From contig NZ_FNEZ01000003.1 of assembly GCF_900100375.1 (NCBI RefSeq), positions 117,790 through 181,789 of the forward strand: a stretch of DNA of 64,000 nucleotides, written 5' to 3'. Positions 34,514 through 45,000 of the stretch are shown here, in pieces. A program made the translations under genes and the position numbers. The stretch's first letter is position 1. The number at the start of each line of letters is the position of its first letter. Under the pieces are notes generated by a model. The model saw only the letters and a list, made by a program, of their open reading frames with translations. It was not told the origin of the DNA and did no database searches. Source of the DNA: Flavobacterium noncentrifugens. GTDB lineage: Bacteria; Bacteroidota; Bacteroidia; Flavobacteriales; Flavobacteriaceae.

Positions 34514-36625
34514 TTATTCCTCCATGAATTTTAGAAAGAGTAAATCTGCCTTGGCTGTGTTATCTTCAAATTTTAAATTCCATCTTCTTTCCATAAAGTT
34601 CAAAAGAAAAAACCCTCTCTCATATATATTTTCCGGATTCCAATTTTCATATTGAGCGACTTCAATTTCTGAATGCGACCCATCCGAGTATCCCAGTCTG
34701 ACCTTTTCGCTTTTCTCATTAAATTTTGCTGCTTTTTTGTTTGGAAAAGAATCATTTTGCAGACTTGAATTAATGCTTTGCGACAAAGGGAGTAAATTCC
34801 CTAATGTTCCTTGCAAGAATTTTTGTTGTTTTTTAAAGTTTTTAAAATTTTCTTTCCAATATTTATTATCTGGTGTTTGCGGATAAATATGTTCAATAGA
34901 AACTTTATCCTTCTCTCCTCTTACAAACAAGCTCCAATCAATTTTTTGATTTCCTCTTTGCCTCACTTTGTCCATTTCGTACTCGTATAAAAAATATCTT
35001 AACCCATTCCAAGAATAAAATCCACCACCGCTTTTGAATTTGCGATCTAAATGCTTTTGAAAAAAGCCATAGTCAAAAAAGGTGTTACCTGTTGTTTCAT
35101 TATGGGTAAAGCAATAATCCATTCTCTCGTTAAGTCTACTAATAATCTGTGAGACATTTAATTCTCCTTGCCTAAGTTGCCTTGCTGCTTTATAAAATTC
35201 GCTATTGCGATATGTAGAAAATGCCCTACTCAATCGAAATGTTATGAAAATAAATCTTTCAATTGCTTCGAATAGTTTAACTCTTTCATGAGCATCAATT
35301 TTCTTCGATAAGAATGATGCTGTAATTAGAGGCCTAAAATAAATGATTCCTATACGATTGAGACGGTCAATCCACATACTTTCATCTGTAGTTAGGTTTT
35401 TATTATTCTTTGGATTGTGAATATCATACCAGTGAACAGCAGCAGATTTAAGGCTATTTACGTATTCTTCGATTTCTTTTGGAGTCAGCTTTGATTTCAA
35501 AACAACGGTTGGTACTGAAATTTCAATATCTTCATCTTCATCATCAATATCATTTTCTTCATACTCTCTTACTTCTCTAAACTGTTTAACAGCGTCTAGT
35601 TTAACTTCGGTTTTTGCGTAAACATTTTGCGGTGTAAATTTTTGCTCCAAAAGAAATCTTATATAATCATCCCCTTTTTCCCTTGTGTATTGGAAATACA
35701 TAATCCAATGCGCGACTAAAAAATCATCATCATTTAAGGGATTACGTTTATTCCTTCCAAGTTGATGATACACTTCCTTCCAAGAATCGTTTATTTTTTC
35801 CCTCAGCGAGAACCTTTCGTCAGATTTCAGTTCATCTTCATTGTATAATGTGGTTAAATAGATTAGTCTATTTTTAAGTAATTCAAGATTTGACAGTTTT
35901 TTTCCACGGTTGTTCATTGTTTCAAACGCCACAAACACGTCGAAATCATCACTTATTTCATAGACATTAAACATTAAATTTTGAGTCAATTTCTTGAATA
36001 GCATTTGAATTTCTTCTATGCCATACTTTTCAAAATAATTTGTCAAATTTTCTATAAAAAATGCTTTAGCATTTTCCAAATTCAATGTGTAAAAGGTTTC
36101 TTGAATAGATCCGCCATCCGGCTCATTAAATATCCTGTGCTTTAAAAATTTGAAACTGGGATTATCGGTCTCATATCCAAATTTATATGTTTGAATAATG
36201 AACTGCGGCGGCTTTCTTACTAGCAAATAATCTTCTTTGATTGTTTTAAGACTAAATGAGCCAAGATAGATTTCATCATCTGATTTATCTTTATTGGTGG
36301 GCAGTTGTTTAAGCAATTCGCTTATTGACTGTATGAAGATAATAAAAGTGGTAAGCCTTTGCTGCCCATCAACAATGTAAAATGGTTTGAAACTTCGTTC
36401 CTCTATCAACCATCTTTCATCATTCCAGTTGCTCCACACATTATTCTCAACTCTTTTTAAAGAAAGCATTCCTGTGTAATGAAAACGATCGTTTGGAAGA
36501 TTTACGACATCTTCCCAAAAATCTTTCAAATGTTTTGACGAGGTCCACGCATAACCTCTCTGATAATCAGGAATCTTGAAAATTTTATCTTTGAATATAC
36601 TTTGTAGAGATTGAAGTTCGTTCAT
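34514..36625 (-). CDS. DUF262/DUF1524 (GmrSD-type) nuclease protein
   Basis: A 703-residue protein. The N-terminal DUF262 (ParB-like) domain shows FKIPDYQRGYAW and FYIVDGQQRLTTF, the conserved 'Q-R-x-Y-x-W' and 'DGQQR' motifs, and later FVAFETMNNRGKKLS. The C-terminal DUF1524 HNH-like domain shows VSIEHIYPQTPDNKYW and LGNLLPLSQSIN. This is the full plan of type IV restriction enzyme GmrSD, fused in one chain, and of several anti-phage DUF262 proteins. It would cut modified or invading DNA using NTP; both key motifs are intact. Next to it is an unknown 422-residue protein and the cassette array. Confidence 0.85.
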   Translation of the reverse strand: MNELQSLQSIFKDKIFKIPDYQRGYAWTSSKHLKDFWEDVVNLPNDRFHYTGMLSLKRVENNVWSNWNDERWLIEERSFKPFYIVDGQQRLTTFIIFIQSISELLKQLPTNKDKSDDEIYLGSFSLKTIKEDYLLVRKPPQFIIQTYKFGYETDNPSFKFLKHRIFNEPDGGSIQETFYTLNLENAKAFFIENLTNYFEKYGIEEIQMLFKKLTQNLMFNVYEISDDFDVFVAFETMNNRGKKLSNLELLKNRLIYLTTLYNEDELKSDERFSLREKINDSWKEVYHQLGRNKRNPLNDDDFLVAHWIMYFQYTREKGDDYIRFLLEQKFTPQNVYAKTEVKLDAVKQFREVREYEENDIDDEDEDIEISVPTVVLKSKLTPKEIEEYVNSLKSAAVHWYDIHNPKNNKNLTTDESMWIDRLNRIGIIYFRPLITASFLSKKIDAHERVKLFEAIERFIFITFRLSRAFSTYRNSEFYKAARQLRQGELNVSQIISRLNERMDYCFTHNETTGNTFFDYGFFQKHLDRKFKSGGGFYSWNGLRYFLYEYEMDKVRQRGNQKIDWSLFVRGEKDKVSIEHIYPQTPDNKYWKENFKNFKKQQKFLQGTLGNLLPLSQSINSSLQNDSFPNKKAAKFNEKSEKVRLGYSDGSHSEIEVAQYENWNPENIYERGFFLLNFMERRWNLKFEDNTAKADLLFLKFMEE

Positions 36626-36695
36626 TTTATAATTGTATTTTTAATCATTTATTTTTTTAGATTTTCTAATTGAATTAGTAATTAATTTCATTTTG

Positions 36696-37268
36696 CTACA
36701 ATTTCCTCTTCCCCTGCAAATACCGCAAGGCACTCACCACTTTCGGAATATCCTTTACTTTCGCTTCTGTCCAAAAGTATTTATCCGGAAAGAACGAATT
36801 GTTTAAAATGACGGAAAACACCTGGCGGCTGTCATAGACTTCAAACTTCAGCGTGAGTTCTTCGCAATTGAAAATATATTTGACGGTTTTCTTTTTTCCG
36901 GCAGCTACATCGAGGTTTGGGATGACATATTTTTCAAACCAAATAACCAGGTCGTCAATCTCTTCGACGCCAACCCAGGCTGTTTCTTTTGCAGTTGTAG
37001 TCGTCATTCCCTGAGTTTCGGTGATGTATGTAGATTCTACCTGCAAGCCGAGCATGGTGGTGTTTAGTTTCAGGTCAATAATCTCTGAAGGATAAAAGCT
37101 TACGGTTTCTCCGAGGCCGGATTTAAAAGTGGCTTTTTCATTTTCGTCCATATTGATCTGGACGTATGATGATCGGTTAATGAACTGTGATGCCGTCGAT
37201 AAGGTTTTGTCTTGTGCTGAAGTATAAAGTGCCGCAAGCAGCATGAAGAAAGTGAGGTTACTTTTCAT
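36696..37268 (-). CDS. secreted protein, unknown
   Basis: A 190-residue protein with an N-terminal signal peptide (MKSNLTFFMLLAALYTSAQ). The mature part is beta-rich (FINRSSYVQINMDENEK, LKLNTTMLGLQVESTYI) and ends in a charged helix. No family was recognised. Likely periplasmic. Its DNA composition is like that of the flanking core genes and unlike the AT-rich array, so it is probably outside the mobile region. An interspersed repeat copy starts about 60 bp upstream of its start codon. Confidence 0.7.
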   Translation of the reverse strand: MKSNLTFFMLLAALYTSAQDKTLSTASQFINRSSYVQINMDENEKATFKSGLGETVSFYPSEIIDLKLNTTMLGLQVESTYITETQGMTTTTAKETAWVGVEEIDDLVIWFEKYVIPNLDVAAGKKKTVKYIFNCEELTLKFEVYDSRQVFSVILNNSFFPDKYFWTEAKVKDIPKVVSALRYLQGKRKL

Positions 37269-37327
37269 ATTTTTTTGTTTTGGTTCATTTTTTTATTTCC
37301 ATACGACAGGGCGGCAAATGATTCGAA

Positions 37328-37510
37328 CAATGCACAAGCAAACATACCTTTGAAAAGGCATATTGTTTTACGGTTTTCCGTAATGGAAAACAGGGTATGG
37401 AAATTTTGTTTTGCCTTGCGGCGGCTTTTAAAGTGGATCGGGGAATCCGGTAACTGGCGTTTAATGATGCGGATGAAGTGGTATTTGCCGCTAATGTTTG
37501 ACAAGGATAG
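37328..37510. repeat. interspersed repeat, copy 1
   Basis: Full-length copy of a repeat of about 180 bp, beginning ATGCACAAGCAAACATACC, with the palindrome TTTACGGTTTTCCGTAA-like core, then GGATCGGGGAATCCGGTAAC, and ending TTTGACAAGGATAG. Its minus-strand reading frame (MSNISGKYHFIRII...) is shared with copy 4 but is broken in copies 2 and 3, so it is probably not a gene. Confidence 0.85.
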
Positions 37511-37646
37511 GAAATTAATTGATTATTGGCAATGGATAGTTGTAATTTTTTAATTAGTGGTTGATAATTTTAGAAATAAGGTGAAGGAAAATGTCGGGCA
37601 TTCGATTATAAAGTTCGATATTGTAGAAGTTTAAATTTCAATTCAC

Positions 37647-37988
37647 ATGAAATACCTTAGGATACTCGGTTTGCTATTTTTTACAATGGCTGTACATAGC
37701 CAGTCCGTCTACAAAACGCCATCCGGTGAAAAATACCATCTAGCTACTTGCCGTATGGTCAATAACGTATCTGAAGAAATTACTTTGACCCATGCTGTTG
37801 AATTGGGGCTGGATGCCTGTAAAATCTGCCATCCTCCTACCGCTGCAAGTTTAAATATCCTGCCGCAAAAAAAGGCAAAAGGAGAATCGAACACCGTGCA
37901 ATGCAAAGGAACGACAAAGGCCGGAAACAGATGCAAGCACATGACCAGTATTGCAAACGGCTATTGTTTCCAGCACAATCCGGATTAG
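37647..37988 (+). CDS. secreted small Cys/His protein
   Basis: A 113-residue protein with a signal peptide (LRILGLLFFTMAVHSQ). The first part SGEKYHLATCRMVNN ... GLDACKICHP is a small Cys/His module; the second part is C-x9-C-x10-C-x2-H (CKGTTKAGNRC ... GYCFQH), as in DUF5763-type zinc-binding modules. It is exported, so metal binding or disulfides could stabilise it. A similar YHFNSNC module is found in the lipoprotein gene at 46638-46964 (minus strand), on the other side of the adhesin operon. Confidence 0.75.
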   Translation: MKYLRILGLLFFTMAVHSQSVYKTPSGEKYHLATCRMVNNVSEEITLTHAVELGLDACKICHPPTAASLNILPQKKAKGESNTVQCKGTTKAGNRCKHMTSIANGYCFQHNPD

Positions 37989-38003
37989 TTACGAAGTTTC
38001 AAT

Positions 38004-39041
38004 TTAACGCCTTTGATATCCTGCCCTACCATCGCTTCTCAACTCCACCTGATAATTCGGACAGCCCCAGCATTTGTGGTTAAAATCAAGCTGCCAGGTT
38101 AGCGACAGCTCGTAAACACCGCGTGTCGGACCCAACTTTGAAGTATTGAAATCATACGAGTAGCCAAATACAAAGTGCCCGGCCTGTAGCGAACCGAACG
38201 CATTTATCGAAGTCAGCAAGTGGCTGTTGTCGCTTTTGCCTTCCGGGTTGAGCACAGCCGTACCCCCAAAGGTGAATGCTTTAAAAATCAACGCACTTCC
38301 GATGTCCAGCCGGTTGTACTGCGTCTGGCGCATGTAATTGGCGGTCAGCAGCAACTTGGTGTCTTCGGGCATCCACATCGTGCGTGTGTCGTAAATATTA
38401 AAGGCATAGCCTCCGTGAACAGACAGGAACAAGTCTAAAGGCACATTGCCATTTTCCGTAAATGAAATGTCCGGTTTATTTAAATGCTTGAGGGTTGCTC
38501 CAAACCATACATCCTCTTTGTCAAAAAGAAATCCTGCCGATATGTCGAAAAAATTAATCCTGTTGGTTGCGCGCATCACATTGGGATCAATGCTCCCGGC
38601 GCTGATCTCTCCTGTATTGATGTTTACCTGGTCCTCCAAAAGCAATCCTCCAAAGCCAAAATTCTTGGTGCCATACCCTGCTTCGATTCCCGGTCGGAAA
38701 TTCCATTCGTCACCAATACTGACCCTATAAGAATATACACCGTTGAATTGGAAAAAATTGTAGCCGGTAAATTTTTCAGAATGGTTCATGACCGTAACCC
38801 CAATTCCTGCGTTGGCACCAACCGCCGCATTGACAAAGGCAAATTCAGTATCCATGCGCCGATTGCCGTCCGGCCATTGGGTGCGGTGCAGGATACCTGC
38901 ATGCCAGGTGTCCATTAAACCCGTAAATCCGGGGTTGATGGTTTCGGGAACGAGAAAATATTGTGTGAATACCGGATCCTGGGCGACTGCCCTTCCAAAC
39001 ATCCCAAATACCAACAGGGTAAATAGTGCTTTTAATTTCAT
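38004..39041 (-). CDS. PorP/SprF-family T9SS outer-membrane protein
   Basis: A 345-residue outer-membrane beta-barrel-like protein. The start at 39041 (MKLKALFTLLVFGMFGRAVA, signal peptide) leaves a 10-bp gap to the adhesin stop; the upstream ATG at 39089 overlaps the adhesin. The opening QDPVFTQYFLVPETINPGFTG is the PorP/SprF hallmark, followed by GIGVTVMNHSEKFTG and LLTANYMRQTQYNRLDIG. Proteins of this family accompany large T9SS type B substrates and help secrete or anchor them, as SprF does for SprB. It lies directly downstream of such a substrate, so the pair is almost certainly functional. Confidence 0.93.
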   Translation of the reverse strand: MKLKALFTLLVFGMFGRAVAQDPVFTQYFLVPETINPGFTGLMDTWHAGILHRTQWPDGNRRMDTEFAFVNAAVGANAGIGVTVMNHSEKFTGYNFFQFNGVYSYRVSIGDEWNFRPGIEAGYGTKNFGFGGLLLEDQVNINTGEISAGSIDPNVMRATNRINFFDISAGFLFDKEDVWFGATLKHLNKPDISFTENGNVPLDLFLSVHGGYAFNIYDTRTMWMPEDTKLLLTANYMRQTQYNRLDIGSALIFKAFTFGGTAVLNPEGKSDNSHLLTSINAFGSLQAGHFVFGYSYDFNTSKLGPTRGVYELSLTWQLDFNHKCWGCPNYQVELRSDGRAGYQRR

Positions 39042-39051
39042 TTGATGGCTT

Positions 39052-42000
39052 TTATTTGATGAGTACGAATGGATGTTCCTCTTTGACAATGAATCCGTAG
39101 AAAGTCTCTGCCCTTACTTTCGCAAAATAATTCCCGTTTTCTGCTTCAAAACCTTTGATTTTCGCATCCCAGCCTTTGAGGTTTTCACCCGATTCAGAAT
39201 AAATCAATGATCCCCAGGTATCGTAAATATCAAGTCGTACATTCTTTAATGCCTTGGTTACCGGCCTGAAATAATCGTTCAGCGAATCGCCGTTGGGAGT
39301 AAATGCCGTTGGAACAACCAACAAATAGCCTTTCTCAACAAGCAATGATATTTTGTGGATGTAAATGCAGCCGAATGGATAAGTCACCGTTTGCGTTACA
39401 ATATAATCCGCAGGATTCGTATACCCATGCGACGGACTCAGTTCTGTTGAAAAAGTACCATCCCCAAAATCCCATGAAATGCCAATATAATCGCCGGTTA
39501 CATCGCTGTGGAATTGCACAGGGTCAACAACGGAATAAATCCCATAAGTTGAATACGCATAAGACGCTGTATCAAAGGTATTATAGCCCAGCACCGGTGT
39601 CTCTACATTTACGGTGTGATTGGCAGTGCAGCCATGGCTGTCAGTAACAGTCAAAACTACAGCACCGTTGGTAGTAGTTTGCATAATTTCGTTGTTGGCC
39701 CCGTTGATGGTTCCGCTCGACCAACTCAGTACATACGGAGGAATTCCTCCGGAGACCGCAGCTATAAAACGCTGTACCACGGTATGGGCATCGCAGTCCG
39801 GCGTGGTTTCTGTGTTTATATTAATGACAATAGGCGGCTGGCGGCTAATGCTATAAGTTTCAGATTTGATACAGCCGCGGGCATCGGTTACCGTAACCTG
39901 GTAATTTCCTGCCGAAATGTTGTTGAGGTCTTCAGTAACCGCACCGTTGGACCAGGCGTATGAAAATGGCGGAATGCCTCCCGAAACCAGCAGGTTGATG
40001 GCGCCACTGTTAGCATCGTTGCAATCAAAAGCATTGGTTGTATTTGCAGTAAGCGCCAATGGCTGCGGCTCAACGATGATAAAGGTGCGGTTGATCGTGC
40101 AAGGTGTGCCGTCAACGATATTGACAGTATAAGTTCCAGGCCCTAAGTTGTTGCGTACCGTTCCGGAGGTACTGCCGTCATTCCAGGTTAGTGCGATCGG
40201 GGTTATTCCACCTACAAAATTCAGGTTGATGGAAGCATCATGGGCGCCGTAACATGAAATCTCTTTTACTACGGGCGTAATTAAAAACAGCGGTGCTTCG
40301 GGGATGATGACGTTTATGATTTTCGGGCAGTTTGTTGCATCTGTTACCGTAATAATGTAAGTACCTGCTGCAAGATTGTTCTGGTATGTTCCTGTAGCAA
40401 AATTACTCCAGGCAGTAACGTAAGGCGCTACGCCTCCGCTAATCGCAAGGCTGATGCTGGCATTGTTGGCGCCATAACAGGTGATTGGTGTAGTAGTTGC
40501 CGTTATTACAATTTCCGCAGGCTGTGTAAGCGTGACGCTGAGGTTTTGCGAGCAGTTATGCGCATCTGTCACGGTAAGGTTGTAAGTCCCTGCAATCACA
40601 TTTGAAAGGTTTTGTGTGGTTGCCGTAAAAGTTCCCGGCCCGGTCCACGCATAAGTGTAATCAAAAACGCCCGGAGCCAGTGCTATAGGTGTTCCGCCTG
40701 CCACATTGATGCCAATCATTCCTGTTGCATAACCGTAACACAAAACATTTGTTTGCGATGCCAGAGCAACGGTCAGTAGCGGCGGCTCAGTAATCGTAAA
40801 GATCGCAGTAGCCGGGCCACAATTGTTGGCATCTGTAACCGAGACAGAATACACGCCAGGTGCAAGATTTGCAATGTCTTCTGTAGTCGCAAAAGGAAAG
40901 GTATCTTTCAGCCATGTGTAGCGATAAGGCAAAGTTCCTCCGGTAACGGAAATTGTTACGGCTCCATCCGCATCATTGAAGCAGGTAACGTCTTTTTCGA
41001 AATCGGTCATAATGATGATTTCTGCGGGCTCAGTTACCGTATAGGTTTGGGTAAACGGACAGCCTCCGGCATCAGTTACCGTGAGTGTGTAAGCACCAGG
41101 TGCGAGGTTTGCAATGTCGTCTGACGAAGCATTAAAACCACCCGGACCTGTCCAGCTTACGAGGTAAGACGGTCCTGTCGGAAACGGAATTCCTCCGGTA
41201 ATATTGGTATCTATGGCACCGTTATTGGCCAGATAACATTTACTGTCTGTTACCGCAACTCCTGGACTAATCGAAGGGTTTACCGTGACAGTAATTGTAA
41301 AATCAGCCCCTATACATATACCTGAAAGTGGCGTTATTATATAGGTTACTGTAGCAGGGTTTAAAGTAGTGTTGGTCAATGTTTGGCTTATGGAAACCTG
41401 GGGTGATGCTTCTGCGGCAAAACCTGCAACCGATCCGGGCGGATTTACTATCGGTGTGAGCCAGGTATAAGTCGTTCCAACGGGCACCGTGTTACCTGCA
41501 ATAGTATCCGGCGCTATTATAAATGCATTGCCGCTGCAAATCACCGGTGCTGCCGCAGCAATTACAGCAATTGGATCAACTGTGATTTCTGCTGTATCAG
41601 AAATAATCGCCGAACACCCTCCTACAGGAAGTGTAACAATGCAATAGTAAAAAGTCGTGCCAATATTGGAAACCGGCGGATTGAAAACAGCTGCGGTTTC
41701 CCCGACAATCAGCGTTCCACTTGTCGTATTATTAACCGCATTTGCATACCACTGGTATTGCGGGACACCTACGCCATTGGCGTAAGCAACGCTGAGCGGC
41801 GGCGTAGACTGGCCTAGGCACAAAGTATTTGAAAGCGGTTGCATCGTAAATGCAGGTGCCAGATTCACAAGCACTTCGGCAGTGGCACTAATAGTTTCAC
41901 ACCCTTGTGCCGTTGGCTGTGTCACGATGCAATAATACCAAATTGTACCGGTACTTGCAGTATTTGGAATATAGGTATCGCTCGTAGCGCCTGTTATAAG

Positions 42001-45000
42001 AGTTCCTGTCGTATTGTTGTTCGCCGTATTGGAATACCATTGATAATTGTATGCTGCTCCGGTTACACCTCCCGATGCGACCACTCCTAATGTCTGCGGC
42101 GTGGCATTTTGACAGAGGGTTTGAGATGCCAATGGCTGAGTCGTTATTACCGGATCAGAAACCACATTTACGACAGCGGGATCCGTTGCTACCGCGCCAC
42201 AACCATTACCAGTTAATGTAACTGCTGCATAAAAGTAAAAAGTTCCTGTAGCATTAAAAGCCGGCGGTGTGTAGCTGTCCGTCGTAGCACCGGATATTAA
42301 TGTCCCCCCTGTATTTGACAAACTGGTATTGGTGTACCATTGCCATGAAGGTGTTCCGGTACCACCGGTGTAAGCGGCAGTCAGGGCGGCTGGGATTGTT
42401 GCACCTACACAAAGGCTTTGGCTTGGCAGCGGTTGTGTGCTTATGGTTGCAGCCGCCGTAGCTGTAACGGCTGCCGTTTGTGACGTGATTGCAGAGCAGC
42501 CTCCAGACGAAGCCAATGTGATGATCACATAATAAAAAGTAGTGCCGACGGTATTGCCTGGCGGCGCATAGGAAGCATTTCCTGCACCTGCTATCGCAGT
42601 GCCTGAACTGGTGTTGTCAACTGCATTTGAGTACCATTGGTATGCGGGTATGCCTGTGCCATTTGCATACGTGACAGAAAGTATATCGGGCGTGCCCCCC
42701 ACGCATACCGTGCTTCCTAATGGCTGATTGACTATTGCAGGAGCTGCAATGACAACGACTTCTGCGGTATTGCTGGTCGTTCCACAGCCAAGTCCGGTTT
42801 GTGAGACTACACAGTAATAGTATGTTGTCGCTACTGCAATTGTTGGTGGTGTTAATGTGGCGGAAATTTCGCCGGTTAATGCTGTTCCTCCCGTGTTGTT
42901 GTTTGACAGATTGCTGTACCATTGGTACGAAAAAGTCCCAACCCCACCAGCAGCGGTTACAGTCAATGCAGCCGGTAAGGCACTTTGGCATAATGTCTGA
43001 GTAACCATTGGTTGTATGGAAATAACCGGATCGGCAAAAACATTAATCGTTGCCACATCACTGGCTACTGCGCCGCAGCCGTTTCCGCTTAAAGTCAGCA
43101 CCAGATAATAATAAAATGTGCCGGCGGCTGAAAAAGCCGGGGGCGTATAAGTGACAGCTGTTTCGCCTGTTAGTGACGTCCCACCCGTATTTGAAGTGGT
43201 AGTGTTGCTGTACCATTGGTAAGTTGCCGTTCCGGTACCACCTGTAAAAGCAATCGTCAACGGTATTGGTATTGCAGCACCTACACAGAGATCCTGCGAT
43301 GGCAATGGCTGGGAAGTAATGGAAATACCTGAGGTAATGATTATCTCTGCGGAATTTGATACAATTGCAGAACAACCACCCGATGGCGGCAAGGTGATGA
43401 TACAATAATAATACAATGTTCCAACAGTAGCTGCCGTTGGGATAAAAGTGGCTGCTGTTGCTCCGGTTACCGGAATGCCTGTTGTATTGTTATTTGCCGT
43501 ATTGGAATACCATTGATAGCTGGGTGTTCCAACGCCGTTAGTGTAAGCTACTGTTAGAGCCGGAACAGTTCCGCCCTGGCAAACCGTTTGATTTTGGGGC
43601 TGGGTAGTTATGACTGGTGATGCCTTAACAATCACTTCCGCTGTCGCGCTTACCACCGTACAACCGGCAGCAGATTGAGATACGAGGCAGTAGTAGTATA
43701 ATGTTCCTGTAATGGTTACCGGCGGTGAAAAAGTATTTGAAGTGGCTCCGGAAATTGCCGTTCCCGAAGTTGAGTTGTTTGCAATGTTGCTGTACCATTG
43801 ATAGTTCAGCGTCCCTACGCCACCCGTTGCTGTTACAGTAAGAAGTGTCGGCGTGACACCCTGGCAAAGGGTTTGGGTTACTATGGGCTGTGCGCTTATT
43901 ACAGGGTCGGCTGAAACCAACACTTCAGCAGTTGTCGTGGCTACCGTTCCACAGTTGCTTCCCGTTAGTGTTACTTCTGCATAATAATAAAAGCTTCCGG
44001 CAGCGGAAAAGACTGGTGGCGTGTAAGCATTTGCTGTAGCCCCAGCAATTGCGGTGCCTCCGGTATTGCTGTTGGTGTTGTTTAAAAACCACTGGTATGA
44101 AACCGTCCCAGTTCCACCGGAATAACTCAATGTCAGCGCTGCAATTGAACCGCCTGCACAAATGTTCTGGGTGGCCGTCGGTTGCAAGCTGATAATTACA
44201 GGTACTGTAATATCTACTTGTGCAACATTTGAAATGATGTTGGCGCATCCACCTGAAGAAAGTGTTACCACACAATAGTAATATAATGTCCCGACAGCAG
44301 TTGAAGGCGGAGCATAAGTTGCACTGGTAGCGCCCGGAATAAGTGTGCCTCCTGATGTGTTGTTTGATGGATTGCTGTACCATTGGTATTGCGGCGCTGC
44401 CGCGTTGGAAAGGGCCACTGTTAAGGCTGTCGGTGTTCCGCCCTGGCAAACTGCACTCGATGCAGGCTGGCTTGTAAAATTTGGCGCGGGATTGACTACG
44501 ATTGTATAACTTACAACAGTACCCGGACAAGTGCCCGCTATAGGTGTGATTTGATACGTTACTGTTCCAGCGGTAGCCGCTGTGGTTGTAATAGTCTGGA
44601 TTGGAATATTTCCACTCCCTGAATTGATGAAGCCCGTAACACCGGGAGTGGCTGTTGCCGTCCATGTAAAGGTCGCCGAGGCGGGTGTGGCTGTGAGCAC
44701 TACCAGAGCGGTTTGCATTCCTGAACAAATGGCCTGTGTTAACGGTGTGTTTGTAATTGTGGGAGCGACGTTAATGGTAAAGGCTTTTGTTGAAACAACA
44801 GAGCTACCGCAATCATTGCTTACAGTAAGCGATACGGTAAATGTACCCGTCGTGTTATAAATGATCGTTCCCGGATTCGCGGTATTTGCAGTGGCAGGCA
44901 GACCTCCGGGAAAACTCCACGCATAAGTAAGACTGGTTCCTGCCGGTGCGCATCCGTCTATTGCCGCTGAAGGCGTAATGCTCCCGACTCCGCAAAAATC

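Noticed and set aside
37265..37504. Minus-strand ORF beginning MSNISGKYHF, repeated at 55648-55857
   Set aside because: It is the translation of an interspersed repeat; the frame is broken in two other copies, and the repeat conserves DNA palindromes, not codons.
42617..44728. Long antisense ORFs within the giant adhesin (for example 43925-44728)
   Set aside because: They are frame shadows of repetitive Ig-like coding DNA; their sequences are Cys/His/Arg-rich and without family features.
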